DNA of 31,589 nt, taken from contig NZ_CATWFF010000004.1 of the NCBI RefSeq assembly GCF_958350005.1, forward strand, positions 1 to 31,589, given 5' to 3'. A model generated the notes under the pieces. That model saw only the letters and a list, made by a program, of their open reading frames with translations. It had not been told where the DNA came from and did no database searches. Of this stretch, positions 14,437 through 23,120 are shown piece after piece. Each line of letters opens with the position of its first letter. Positions within the stretch are counted from its first letter, which is position 1. This DNA comes from an uncultured Megasphaera sp. Lineage in GTDB: Bacteria; Bacillota; Negativicutes; Veillonellales; Megasphaeraceae. The position numbers and the translations under genes are program-made.

Positions 14437-17400
14437 GGGAATTCCCCTTTCTCAGCGATAAAAAGGTCTTCAGCAAATAGGCGATGAAGGTCAGCAGATC
14501 CGGTTCTGCCGGAATGGATACGCGAAGCATGAGGGGATTGCCCGGTACGGGACGGATACGGCGCCGCAGGACAGCTGTAAGCTCACTGGATCTGGGCATA
14601 TACGCCGGATCGTGCCATTTGATTTCCAGGACATCCCGCTTCTGCGAAATAAGGGCAATGTGGGCTTCCTGGGCCTGGAGCCGCAGGCGGGTTACCTGCA
14701 GCAGGGTCTGTACCGGCTTGGTCGGCTTGCCGTACCGGTCGAGCAGTTCCTGTTCCAGAGACTGCAGAGCTTCTTCCGTGTCGATGCTGACCATGCGCTG
14801 GTACATTTCGATTTTCTGGCCGCCATTGCTGATATAGGCATCATCAATGAAAGCATCGGCATGAATTTCCAGCACCGTATCGGCTTTTTCCGGTTCTGCC
14901 TCCTTACCGGACTGAGCCTTGGCAATGGCTTCTTCCAGCATATGACAGTACATGGCAAAGCCGACGCTGGCAATGTTGCCGTGCTGTTCCCGGCCCAGGA
15001 GATTGCCGGCGCCGCGTATTTCCAGATCGCGCATGGCAATTTTAAATCCTGACCCCAGTTCGGTAAATTCTTTAATCGCCTGGAGCCGCTTTTCCGCCAC
15101 TTCGGACAATACCTTGTCGCGGCGGTACAGGAAATAGGCATAGGCCAGGCGGTGGCTTCGTCCGACACGGCCGCGCATCTGATACAGCTGGGACAGGCCG
15201 AAGTGATCGGCATCGTAAATAATAATCGTATTGGCATTAGCTACGTCCAGACCGTTTTCGACGAGACTGGAACACAGGAGGATGTCGTATTTTCCTTCGT
15301 AGAAGTCAAACATTACCTGTTCCAGCATGCCGCCGGCCATCTGTCCATGGGCAATGCCGATGGTAATATCCGGCAGAATTGCCTGCAGTTCATCTTTCAT
15401 GCGTTCAATCGTTTCTACGCGGTTGTAGACGAAAAATACCTGGCCGCCCCGCCGTTTTTCCCGCATCACTGCGTCGCGGACGATACGGGCGTCGTATTCC
15501 GTCACATAAGTCTGTACGGGAAACCGGTCTGTCGGCGGCGTTTCGATGACGCACATTTCCCGCAGGTTAACCAGAGACATATGGAGCGTTCTGGGAATCG
15601 GCGTGGCACTCAGGGTAAGGACGTCGATATGAGCGGCCCAGGCCTTCCACTTTTCTTTCTGCGCAACGCCGAACCGCTGTTCTTCATCGACGACGAGGAG
15701 GCCGAGCTGCTTGAAGACGACCCGTTTGTTGAGCAGACTGTGCGTGCCAATGAGGATGTCAATATCGCCGCTGGCCGTGCGGGCCAGAATATCTTTTTTC
15801 TCTTTAGCCGACCGGAACCGGTTAAGAACGTCGCATTCGATGCCAAAAGGAGCAAACCGTTCCGTAAAGGTCTGAAAATGCTGCTGTGCCAGGACTGTCG
15901 TCGGCACGAGAACAGCGACCTGTTTGCCTCCCATGACGGCCTTGAAAATGGCCCGCATGGCCACTTCCGTCTTGCCGAAACCCACGTCGCCGCAGACCAG
16001 GCAGTCCATGGGGAAAGGCTTTTCCATGCTCCGCTTGATAGTGGCCACAGCCTTGAGCTGGTCTTCCGTTTCTTCATAGGGAAACTCTTCTTCAAACTCT
16101 TTCTGATACGGCGAATCAGGCGGAAACGCATAGCCCTTGACCACTTCCCGCTGGGCATAGAGGGCCACCAGCTTTTCTGCCAGATCTGTAATGGATTTCT
16201 GCGCCTTTTTCCGCGCTTTCTGCCAGTCACTGCCGCCCATGCGGCTCAGCTTCGGCGTGTTTCCTTCATTGCCGATATACCGCTGCAGGAGCTTCAGCTG
16301 TTCTGTAGGCACGTATAAGATGTCCTTGCCGGCATAGTGGATTTCCAGGTAATCCTTGTGGACGCCGTCCAGTTCAATGGTCTTAATCCCTTCATACCGA
16401 CCAATGCCGTGTGTTTCGTGAACGACGTAGTCACCAGGCTTCAGGTCGGAAAAGACATTGATTTCCTGTCCCTTGGCGACGCGGTGACGGAGCCGCCGCT
16501 TCTGCATGCCGTAAATATCCCGTTCAGCCAGGACGATGAGCTTGGCGTAGGGCAGTTCAAAGCCGTTTCGGATTTCGCCGTCTGCCAGATAGACGCCGCC
16601 TGCCGGGCAGGTGCCGTTTTCTTCGTAGGCCTGCGGGGATATTCCCTTCTGACTCAGCCATGATGTCAGCGTCGCCCGCCGTTCTTTGCTGCCCAGAATG
16701 AAGAGGACCGTATTCTGATCCTGCCGCCAGTGATTCAGTTCTTCTTCGAGCAGTTCAAACTGCTTCTGGAAGCTGGCCATCATCTTGGCTGTAAAGCTGG
16801 ACGACGAATCGATGGTCATGTCGGGGACGGACTGCGCCAGCAGGGACAGGACGATCTGCGAAGCCTGGCGCGGTGCCGAAGCGGCTTTCTGCCACGAGCA
16901 CAAAGCGCCCTTGAACAGATCCGATTCTTTCAGCAGTTTTTTTACATTGTCCCGTATGCGGTTCGGCTCATCCCAGATGAGGACGCCATCGTCTACATAT
17001 TCCAGAAGGGTACACGATTCGCCGGCATCATCCTGTTCCAGAGAAAAGGGCAGGAGCCGCACAGTGTGCACCGTTTCTTTGGCTTTCTGCGTATTAACAT
17101 CAAAAAAGCGCAGTCCTTCTACAGTATCGCCAAAGAACTCGATTCGCAGCGGGTCCGGCTGGTTTACGGCATATACGTCGATAATATCGCCGCGGACAGC
17201 AACGTGGCCGCGCCGTTCGACCATATCGGCCCGTTCGTAGCCACTGTCAATGAGATGCTGCAGGAGCTGATCCCGGTCATAATCCTTCCCTTCCGTCAGC
17301 TCTGCCGCACCGTCGTCAATACGATTTGGCGAGACGACGTACTGCAGCGCTTCTTCCCCGGTGGCAATGACGACACAGGGCGTCTTTTCCCGCAGTTTTC

Positions 17401-17719
17401 CCAGAACTTCCATCTGCCGGGCCGACCGTTCCAGACTTTTGGCTGTCGTCGTAAACATGGCCTTATCGACAAAGGGAAAGTCCAGAACCTGCAGTTCCGG
17501 CGCAAAAAAATGCAGATCTGTCTGCCAGGCCAGGAACTGATCTTTTGACGGTACGATGATGACAGCAGGCTTCTGGAGTTCACACAGGGCAAGGCCTGTA
17601 AAGGCGCTTTTTACGGAGCCGCCGAGGCCAAAAATGCTGTGACAGCCAGGCTGCGAAAACTTGGCGGCTGCCTTTGGGATCATGTCATCCTGATCCATCC
17701 ATTGAAACACATTGTTCAT
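14429..17719 (-). CDS. mfd: Transcription-repair coupling factor Mfd
   Basis: Removes RNA polymerase stalled at DNA lesions and recruits UvrA. The product is 1096 residues, slightly shorter than the usual 1150 but complete. Domains in order: UvrB-homology region (about 1-330), RNA-polymerase interaction region near residue 425 (GDYVVHETHGIGRYEGI), helicase motor with Walker A GDVGFGKTE (Lys583) and DEEQ box (Asp678), the TRG/RecG-like motifs (SATPIPRTLHMSL, LCSSLVENGLDV, QMRGRVGRS), and the C-terminal TRCF domain (about 960-1096) that masks UvrA binding. ATG at 17719 follows GAGGAAAA. It is the first gene of the operon that continues into spoVB-like, mazG and HU, and is read from an extended -10 promoter. 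Confidence 0.98.
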   Translation of the reverse strand: MNNVFQWMDQDDMIPKAAAKFSQPGCHSIFGLGGSVKSAFTGLALCELQKPAVIIVPSKDQFLAWQTDLHFFAPELQVLDFPFVDKAMFTTTAKSLERSARQMEVLGKLREKTPCVVIATGEEALQYVVSPNRIDDGAAELTEGKDYDRDQLLQHLIDSGYERADMVERRGHVAVRGDIIDVYAVNQPDPLRIEFFGDTVEGLRFFDVNTQKAKETVHTVRLLPFSLEQDDAGESCTLLEYVDDGVLIWDEPNRIRDNVKKLLKESDLFKGALCSWQKAASAPRQASQIVLSLLAQSVPDMTIDSSSSFTAKMMASFQKQFELLEEELNHWRQDQNTVLFILGSKERRATLTSWLSQKGISPQAYEENGTCPAGGVYLADGEIRNGFELPYAKLIVLAERDIYGMQKRRLRHRVAKGQEINVFSDLKPGDYVVHETHGIGRYEGIKTIELDGVHKDYLEIHYAGKDILYVPTEQLKLLQRYIGNEGNTPKLSRMGGSDWQKARKKAQKSITDLAEKLVALYAQREVVKGYAFPPDSPYQKEFEEEFPYEETEDQLKAVATIKRSMEKPFPMDCLVCGDVGFGKTEVAMRAIFKAVMGGKQVAVLVPTTVLAQQHFQTFTERFAPFGIECDVLNRFRSAKEKKDILARTASGDIDILIGTHSLLNKRVVFKQLGLLVVDEEQRFGVAQKEKWKAWAAHIDVLTLSATPIPRTLHMSLVNLREMCVIETPPTDRFPVQTYVTEYDARIVRDAVMREKRRGGQVFFVYNRVETIERMKDELQAILPDITIGIAHGQMAGGMLEQVMFDFYEGKYDILLCSSLVENGLDVANANTIIIYDADHFGLSQLYQMRGRVGRSHRLAYAYFLYRRDKVLSEVAEKRLQAIKEFTELGSGFKIAMRDLEIRGAGNLLGREQHGNIASVGFAMYCHMLEEAIAKAQSGKEAEPEKADTVLEIHADAFIDDAYISNGGQKIEMYQRMVSIDTEEALQSLEQELLDRYGKPTKPVQTLLQVTRLRLQAQEAHIALISQKRDVLEIKWHDPAYMPRSSELTAVLRRRIRPVPGNPLMLRVSIPAEPDLLTFIAYLLKTFLSLRKGNSLD

Positions 17720-17800
17720 TTGACGTTTTCCTCATAGAAAATGGGGCCTTAGACGCGCTAAAGCCCTGCACAGCAGTAACATAAAGTAATGATGGTATGT

Positions 17801-17809
17801 ATTATATCA
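17801..17809 (-). promoter_or_regulatory. Extended -10 promoter of the mfd operon
   Basis: Minus strand TGATATAAT, about 80 bases before the mfd start. No good -35 at 16-18 bases, which suits an extended -10. Transcription should start near 17794. Confidence 0.65.
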
Positions 17810-17894
17810 TATTTTTCGGATGCACGCATGGAAATTTGACAGGACACGGCAAAAGAAGGCGATGCAAGACTGCCGGAAGGCAGCATAACGCAAG

Positions 17895-17939
17895 AGCGGC
17901 ACTATCCTCGATCCTGACGGAAGGAGAAACAGTGCCGCT
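17895..17939 (-). terminator. Hairpin, possible terminator after the TIGR04076 gene
   Basis: AGCGGCACT and AGTGCCGCT (17895-17903, 17931-17939) form a perfect 9-bp stem around a 27-base loop. It lies about 60 bases past the stop at 17998 and before the mfd promoter. The sequence after it is CTTGCG, not a proper T run, so termination would be weak or factor-assisted. A second small hairpin (CTGCC/GGCAG) follows near 17868-17881. Confidence 0.45.
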
Positions 17940-17997
17940 GTTCCTGTGTACGGGACGGGACTCCCCTGCGCATGCCGCCGCACGGCTGCAGAAGTTC

Positions 17998-18240
17998 CTA
18001 CTGCTGTACGACTTTAAAGATGACCCGTTCTGCACAGTCTGGACACTGTACAGGCGATTCCCACAGGGAACCCTGACGGCCGGCAAATACATAGGGATAC
18101 AGGGCCTGCAGCGCTGTCATGCACAGTTCGCCGCTCTTTTCCTTGTTAACAATGGGGCCGTCGAAGACGACTTCATCGCCTACCTTATAGTGATCACAGT
18201 TTGATTCGGTTACTACTAATTTTACCTTGTACTTGTCCAT
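17998..18240 (-). CDS. TIGR04076 family small protein
   Basis: An 80-residue protein that fits the TIGR04076 group. Features are a beta-rich start (YKVKLVVTESNCDHYKVGDEVVFDGP), the segment GELCMTALQALYPYVFAGRQG, and CPDCAERVIFKV at the end. It has four cysteines (about 15, 40, 66 and 69). The C-P-D-C pair could bind metal, but no function is known for the family. AGGAGG precedes the ATG by eight bases. It has its own near-consensus promoter and a strong hairpin in its leader. Confidence 0.82.
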   Translation of the reverse strand: MDKYKVKLVVTESNCDHYKVGDEVVFDGPIVNKEKSGELCMTALQALYPYVFAGRQGSLWESPVQCPDCAERVIFKVVQQ

Positions 18241-18270
18241 TCCTGATTCCTCCTAACAGTGATAAAGAAC

Positions 18271-18295
18271 GGCGTTACCTCCGAAAGGTAACGCC
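18271..18295 (-). promoter_or_regulatory. Leader hairpin of the TIGR04076 gene, or terminator of the glycogen operon
   Basis: GGCGTTACC and GGTAACGCC form a perfect 9-bp stem with a 7-base loop. It lies about 11 bases after the predicted start of transcription at about 18306 and 15 bases before the gene's AGGAGG. Only GTTCTTT follows it, so it is a poor terminator on the minus strand. It could stabilise the transcript's 5' end, attenuate it, or end transcripts arriving from the malic enzyme gene. Confidence 0.6.
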
Positions 18296-18312
18296 GTCGT
18301 TACTACGTGTTT

Positions 18313-18342
18313 ACTATACAGCGGTCAGGGCCGCATTGTCAA
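18313..18342 (-). promoter_or_regulatory. Promoter of the TIGR04076 gene
   Basis: Perfect -35 TTGACA (18337-18342), 18-base spacer, -10 TATAGT (18313-18318) on the minus strand. It lies just past the malic enzyme stop codon at 18360. Confidence 0.8.
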
Positions 18343-18359
18343 GGTATTGACCGAATCAT

Positions 18360-19616
18360 TCAACGTTCACTGGCCTGCAGGAAGGAATCGGCCAGGGCCG
18401 CTTCTTCTTCATAGGTCATGGGCTTTCCGGCAATGCCTTCTTTCGTCGCACATGCTGCTACGGCAGCGGCGACGGCAATGGTTACGCGGTGGTCAAAGGC
18501 ATCAGGAAGAATATAGTCTTCCCGCAGCCCTTCCTGCCGGGCAACAGAGGCAATGGCTCTGGCAGCGGCCAGTTTCATGCCTTCACTGATATCGGAAGCA
18601 TGACAGTCGATGGCGCCGCGGAAGATTCCCGGAAAGACGAGGACGTTGTTGACCTGATTGGGAAAATCAGACCGGCCGGAACCGACGATGGATGCGCCTG
18701 CTTCCTTTGCCTCGTGCGGGTAAATTTCCGGAATGGGATTGGCCATGGCAAAGACGATATTGTCGTCGGCCATGGAGGCAATCATCTCTTTCGTAACCAG
18801 ACCGCCGCGGGATACGCCGATGAATACGTCTTTGCCGACGAGAATATCAGCCAGCGATCCTTTATCCCGGCGGCGGTTCGTCCGTTTGGCCATCGCTGCC
18901 TGAGCCGGATTGAGCCGTTCGTCCCCTTCCCATACAGCGCCGTGAATATCGCACAGCGTAATGTCTTCAAAGCCGTATTCCAAAAGGAGCGTGGCAATGC
19001 TGATGCCGGCTGCTCCGGCGCCGTTGATGACGACCTGCGCCTCCTTTTCCGATTTGCCCAGATAGGCCAGGGCATTGATGACGCCGGCCAGGACAATAAT
19101 CGCCGTTCCGTGCTGGTCATCGTGAAAGACGGGAATATTCATGGTTTCACGGAGGCGCTTTTCGATTTCAAAACAGCGGGGACTGCTGATGTCTTCCAGA
19201 TTGATGCCGCCAAAAGACGGGCCGCAGAGCTGTACAAAGCGGACAAATTCATCGACGTCCTGCGTATCTACGCATAAAGGCACGGCATTGATGCCGGCAA
19301 ATTCGCTGAACAGCAGGCTTTTGCCTTCCATGACGGGCATGGCTGCATCAGGACCGATGTTGCCGAGGCCCAGGACGGCACTGCCGTCAGTAATGACGGC
19401 TACGTCGTTTCCCTTGCCTGTATACGTATAAGCCAGTTCCTTGTTGTCCGCAATTTCCATGCATGGCGCAGCTACGCCAGGCGTATAGAGAATGGCCAGA
19501 GCTTCTTTCGTATCTGCAGGAAGCTTGCTGTGAATGGCAAGTTTGCCATGAAGCCTGGCATGCACTTCCAGGGCTTTCTTGAATTTGTCGTTTCGGTCCG
19601 TTACTGTCTGAGTCAC
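18360..19616 (-). CDS. Malic enzyme (short bacterial form, NAD(P)-dependent)
   Basis: Oxidative decarboxylation of malate to pyruvate. The 418-residue product is the short form, without the phosphotransacetylase-like domain of MaeB. Motifs seen: ILYTPGVAAPC, ITDGSAVLGLGNIGP, GGINLEDISSPRCFEIE with the metal-binding acidic residues, PVFHDDQHGTA, and the nucleotide loop GAGAAGIS, with Asp in LCDIHG at the end of the next strand favouring NAD. The start is GTG at 19616, eight bases after AGGAGG; the frame stays open upstream, but that part lies in the preceding gene and is unlike the family. It begins 26 bases after the GH13-GH77 stop, so it is probably the last gene of the glycogen operon. Confidence 0.95.
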   Translation of the reverse strand: MTQTVTDRNDKFKKALEVHARLHGKLAIHSKLPADTKEALAILYTPGVAAPCMEIADNKELAYTYTGKGNDVAVITDGSAVLGLGNIGPDAAMPVMEGKSLLFSEFAGINAVPLCVDTQDVDEFVRFVQLCGPSFGGINLEDISSPRCFEIEKRLRETMNIPVFHDDQHGTAIIVLAGVINALAYLGKSEKEAQVVINGAGAAGISIATLLLEYGFEDITLCDIHGAVWEGDERLNPAQAAMAKRTNRRRDKGSLADILVGKDVFIGVSRGGLVTKEMIASMADDNIVFAMANPIPEIYPHEAKEAGASIVGSGRSDFPNQVNNVLVFPGIFRGAIDCHASDISEGMKLAAARAIASVARQEGLREDYILPDAFDHRVTIAVAAAVAACATKEGIAGKPMTYEEEAALADSFLQASER

Positions 19617-19642
19617 TCCTGTTTCCTCCTTGGGACGGCTCT

Positions 19643-22600
19643 TTAGCGTCCGTATTGTCTGCACAGTTCCGATAGCCACTGCGCGATGTCTAATTGTAAC
19701 ATACCTTCGTCCATTTGCCAACGCCAGTTTCCCTGCGCCGTTCCCGGCGTATTCATGCGGCACGTCCCGGGCAGGGCCAGAATATCCTGCATGGGAATAA
19801 TTGCCGTTTCAGCGCGGCGGCTGTATACGTAGGCAATGAGGGACCGGACCAGTTCGCGCGGCGATACGTCATCAGCCAGCCCCAGGGCCTGGCGCACATG
19901 AAGACGCTGCGAATCAGTCAGGTCCTCTTCGTACCAGCCGATACTCGTATTATTATCGTGCGTTCCCGTATAGACCAGGCAGTTTGGTGCCGTGTCCAGA
20001 GAGTAGCCGCCGTCGGCCCGCTCTGTCATGTGGAAATGAAGAAGCTTCATGCCCGGCAGGTGCAGGGCGTCTTTTAATTCGCATACCTTGTCGGTAATAA
20101 CGCCCAGGTCTTCGGCAACCAGGGGAATCTTGCCCAGTTTCTGATAGACTGCCTGAAACAGTGCCAGCCCCGGTCCCGGTTTCCAGCTTCCTTCCCGGGC
20201 CGTCTGGGCCTGTGCCGGAACGGCCCAGTACGATTCGAACCCGCGGAAGTGATCGATGCGGATCTCGTCGACCAGGGACGTCATGTGGCGGAACCGTTCG
20301 ACCCACCAGGCATAGCCGTCCCTGGCCATCTGGCCGTAGTTATACAGCGGATTGCCCCAGAGCTGGCCGTCCTTGGCAAAATAATCAGGCGGCACGCCGG
20401 CAACGGAAGCGGGACTGCCGGCATCATCCAGATCAAACAGGTCCTGATGAGCCCAGCAGTCGGCGCTGTTGTGGGCGACGAACATGGGCATGTCGCCGAG
20501 AATGATCACGCCGTTCTCATGGGCATAAGCCCGCAGCTCCTGCCACTGGCGCCAGAAAATATACTGAAGAAATTTATAATGCGACACTGTGCCGGACAAT
20601 TCCCGGCTGTACCGATGTACCGCTTCGGCAGCATGGCGGCGAATGTCTTCAGGCCACTGTATCCACGGCCGGCCGTGATAGAAATCGCTGACAGCCCGGA
20701 ACAGGGCATAATCATCGAGCCAGTATGCCTGGTCTTCGCAGAACTGACGGAACGGTTCCCATGGAATCGTAAGAGATGCATCATGAGACAGATCCCATAA
20801 GACGGCCTTCCTGCACTGCCACTGGTCTTCCCAGGTCTTTGCCTGACTGGCTTTTTTCTGAAAGGCCTGCAGCGCTGAAGACGGCAGCCAGCCCCACTGG
20901 CAGAGCAGATCCAGGGAAATGAGCCGTTCATTGCCGGCAAAGGCCGAGCTGGACCAGTACGGCGAGTCATCCATCAGAGGCGGCGTCAGAGGCAGTATCT
21001 GCCAGACCCGCTGCCCTGCCGTTTTCATAAAGTCGATAAACCGGTACGCCGCCGGTCCCAGATCGCCATTGCCGTACGGCGACGGCAGGGACGTCGGATG
21101 AAGGAGAATGCCGGCCCGCTTGTTCCGGCTTTCGGCTCCTTCCAGAACGACGGCGCTCAGGGGCGGCAAGGTCAGGGTTACGCGGCTGTTCATCGCCGTC
21201 ACCGGCGTCATGCGCGGCGCCAGGGCATTGGTCAGCTGTCCGTACGCCAGGCCGTCCGTATACAGGCTGACTGTGCGCAGCGACGTCGTGTTGCGGTTCA
21301 GGGCAATGAGGAAGAAACCGTCCTTTGCGGGCTTGCCGAATACATCCCTTCCCCCTTCGATGGTACGGGCATAGGCTACGACGTCGCCGTCGGCATAGAG
21401 GGGAATATATCGTCCCGTCTGCAGGGCATCGTGGCGACGCCGCAGGGCCGTCAGCTCCCGGGTTCGGGCCAGAATATCCGCCGCTTCATGGCCCCAGGGA
21501 TAGGTACGGCGGTTATCCGGATCTTTGCCGCCGGTCACGCCGGCTTCGTCGCCATAATAGATGCAGGGAGCGCCAGGCAGGGTCATCTGCCAGGTCATGA
21601 GCAGAAAGAGCCTCTTCTTTGCCGTTTCATGGGCATGGTGCGTATGCGTGTCCCCATCGGCAGCAAGGACGGTCAGAATCCGTTCGATATCATGACTGCC
21701 AATGAGATTCAGCATGGCATACCAGTTTTCTTTCGGATAATTTTCGACGAGATGCATCACTTCTGCTGCCATGCGGCGGCCGTCTTTATGGCCTATCAGG
21801 AAGTCGACAATACTCGTGCGCAAGGCGTAATTCATGGCACTGTCCATTTCACGGCCGCACAGGTATTCCCGCTGTTCGCCGTAACTGATCTTATTGGACG
21901 CATCTTCCCACACTTCGCCAATGAGAACGGCATCGGGATTTTCTTCTTTCATGGTCTTATAGAAGGCTTTCAGAAAGGCCGTCGGCAGCTCATCGACGAC
22001 GTCGAGGCGCCAGCCGCTGATGCCGGCGTGCAGCCAGTGCCGCAGGACGCTGTCTGCATCATGAATGATGAAATCCATATAGGACGGATCTGTTTCGTCG
22101 ACATTGGGCAGATCCATGACGCCCCACCAGGACTCATACTGATCGGGATAGTCTGTAAAGCGGTACCACGAATAGTACGGCGACTCTTTGGACTGATAGG
22201 CGCCGACGCTGTCGTAATGGCCGAAGCGGTTGAAATAGATGCTGTCGGCGCCGGTATGGCTGAATACGCCGTCCAGTATGACTGCCATGCCAGCCTTTCT
22301 GGCGGCCCTGCAGAAGGCGGAAAATTCTTCGTTCGTCCCCAGGAAGGGATCGATACGGTGATAATCGGCTGTGCTGTAGCGGTGATTGGTCGCACTTTCA
22401 AAGACGGGATTCAGATAGAGGCACGTCACGCCAAGGGACTGCAAATAGGGCAGTTTTTCCACAATACCGGCCAGATTGCCGCCAAAGAAGTCATAGTACA
22501 GAATATCTCCCGTATTGGGATCTTTCCAGTACGCCGGCAAGTCGTTCCAGTCACTGTGAATGACGGCGCCGGTCTTGCCTTCCAGACAGGCCGAGGTCTG

Positions 22601-23041
22601 TGTGCCGCGCCGGAAGCGGTCCGGAAAAATCTGATAGACAATGGCGTGCTTGAACCAGTCCGGCGTGACCGCATTCCGGTCGTATACGGTAATCTGATAG
22701 GCCGGCGGCACCTGTTCCGACATCATGCCGACGCCGCCCAGGTTATCCACGTTGTTTCCGTAATATACCATGCGTCCGCTGCGGGTGATGATGAAATAAT
22801 ACCAGAGCAGACAGCCTTTCTCCGGCATGGTCAGGGCGGCGGCGAAGGCGCCGTCTTCCCAGTGCATGGGAACGATGGTTTCGCCGGCATTGCTCTGCCA
22901 GAGCCGGACACGGGCCTGCCAGGTCTCCCCTTCCGGCATGGCCGCCTTCAGTCGGAGAATGACTGTCGATTCCGTGGGAGCGGCACCGAATACAGAACGA
23001 TAATAAAACTGACGGGAATGATGATACAATCCTAAATCCAT
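19643..23041 (-). CDS. Fused GH13 amylase/debranching enzyme and GH77 4-alpha-glucanotransferase
   Basis: An 1132-residue two-enzyme protein. Residues about 1-125 are an N-terminal beta domain. Residues about 140-635 are a GH13 barrel of neopullulanase style, with all four conserved regions: LDGVFSHTG (Asp257, His262), GWRLDVVDE (nucleophile Asp347), GEVWED (acid/base Glu376) and GSHDIER (Asp451). From about residue 643 (AGILLHPTSLPSPYGNGDLG) a full GH77 domain follows, with DGDMPMF-like GDMPMFVAHNSADCW, RIDHFRGFE (nucleophile Asp930), AEDLGVIT (Glu977) and THDNN (Asp1029). Both halves look active. It probably cleaves alpha-1,6 or alpha-1,4 links in limit dextrin and recycles the short chains. 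ATG at 23041 follows GAGGAGG. A hairpin separates it from glgA. No separate glgX or malQ is present. Confidence 0.93.
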   Translation of the reverse strand: MDLGLYHHSRQFYYRSVFGAAPTESTVILRLKAAMPEGETWQARVRLWQSNAGETIVPMHWEDGAFAAALTMPEKGCLLWYYFIITRSGRMVYYGNNVDNLGGVGMMSEQVPPAYQITVYDRNAVTPDWFKHAIVYQIFPDRFRRGTQTSACLEGKTGAVIHSDWNDLPAYWKDPNTGDILYYDFFGGNLAGIVEKLPYLQSLGVTCLYLNPVFESATNHRYSTADYHRIDPFLGTNEEFSAFCRAARKAGMAVILDGVFSHTGADSIYFNRFGHYDSVGAYQSKESPYYSWYRFTDYPDQYESWWGVMDLPNVDETDPSYMDFIIHDADSVLRHWLHAGISGWRLDVVDELPTAFLKAFYKTMKEENPDAVLIGEVWEDASNKISYGEQREYLCGREMDSAMNYALRTSIVDFLIGHKDGRRMAAEVMHLVENYPKENWYAMLNLIGSHDIERILTVLAADGDTHTHHAHETAKKRLFLLMTWQMTLPGAPCIYYGDEAGVTGGKDPDNRRTYPWGHEAADILARTRELTALRRRHDALQTGRYIPLYADGDVVAYARTIEGGRDVFGKPAKDGFFLIALNRNTTSLRTVSLYTDGLAYGQLTNALAPRMTPVTAMNSRVTLTLPPLSAVVLEGAESRNKRAGILLHPTSLPSPYGNGDLGPAAYRFIDFMKTAGQRVWQILPLTPPLMDDSPYWSSSAFAGNERLISLDLLCQWGWLPSSALQAFQKKASQAKTWEDQWQCRKAVLWDLSHDASLTIPWEPFRQFCEDQAYWLDDYALFRAVSDFYHGRPWIQWPEDIRRHAAEAVHRYSRELSGTVSHYKFLQYIFWRQWQELRAYAHENGVIILGDMPMFVAHNSADCWAHQDLFDLDDAGSPASVAGVPPDYFAKDGQLWGNPLYNYGQMARDGYAWWVERFRHMTSLVDEIRIDHFRGFESYWAVPAQAQTAREGSWKPGPGLALFQAVYQKLGKIPLVAEDLGVITDKVCELKDALHLPGMKLLHFHMTERADGGYSLDTAPNCLVYTGTHDNNTSIGWYEEDLTDSQRLHVRQALGLADDVSPRELVRSLIAYVYSRRAETAIIPMQDILALPGTCRMNTPGTAQGNWRWQMDEGMLQLDIAQWLSELCRQYGR

Positions 23042-23065
23042 AGGTGCCTCCTCATTGTTGTTTAG

Positions 23066-23100
23066 AAAATCCCCCGCCTGCATATCCTGCGGCGGGGGAT
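23066..23100 (-). terminator. Strong hairpin between glgA and the GH13-GH77 gene
   Basis: ATCCCCCGCC (23091-23100 side) and GGCGGGGGAT (23069-23078) form a perfect 10-bp, very GC-rich stem; the loop may add a GCA/TGC helix. TTTC follows on the minus strand. It lies about 20 bases after the glgA stop, with no room for a new promoter before the next start. It could be a partial terminator or protect the upstream mRNA 3' end. Confidence 0.65.
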
Positions 23101-23120
23101 CGGATCAGCCGGGCCAACAG

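Noticed and set aside
17802..18092. Minus-strand open frame of 96 codons overlapping the end of the TIGR04076 gene
   Set aside because: It overlaps the real gene out of frame, covers two hairpins and the mfd -10, and its translation looks random (Ser, Arg, Cys, Pro rich).
17797..18204. Plus-strand open frame of 135 codons across the gap upstream of mfd
   Set aside because: Its 3' half is antisense to the TIGR04076 gene, its start overlaps the mfd promoter, and no ribosome binding site or domain is visible.
19617..19763. 49 extra residues at the malic enzyme N-terminus
   Set aside because: This part lies inside the preceding gene, is not malic enzyme-like, and GTG at 19616 has an ideal AGGAGG.
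21098..23035. Plus-strand open frame of about 645 codons opposite the GH13 domain
   Set aside because: The minus strand encodes an intact enzyme with every catalytic residue. The plus-strand translation has no recognisable domain and follows the codon pattern of the real gene.
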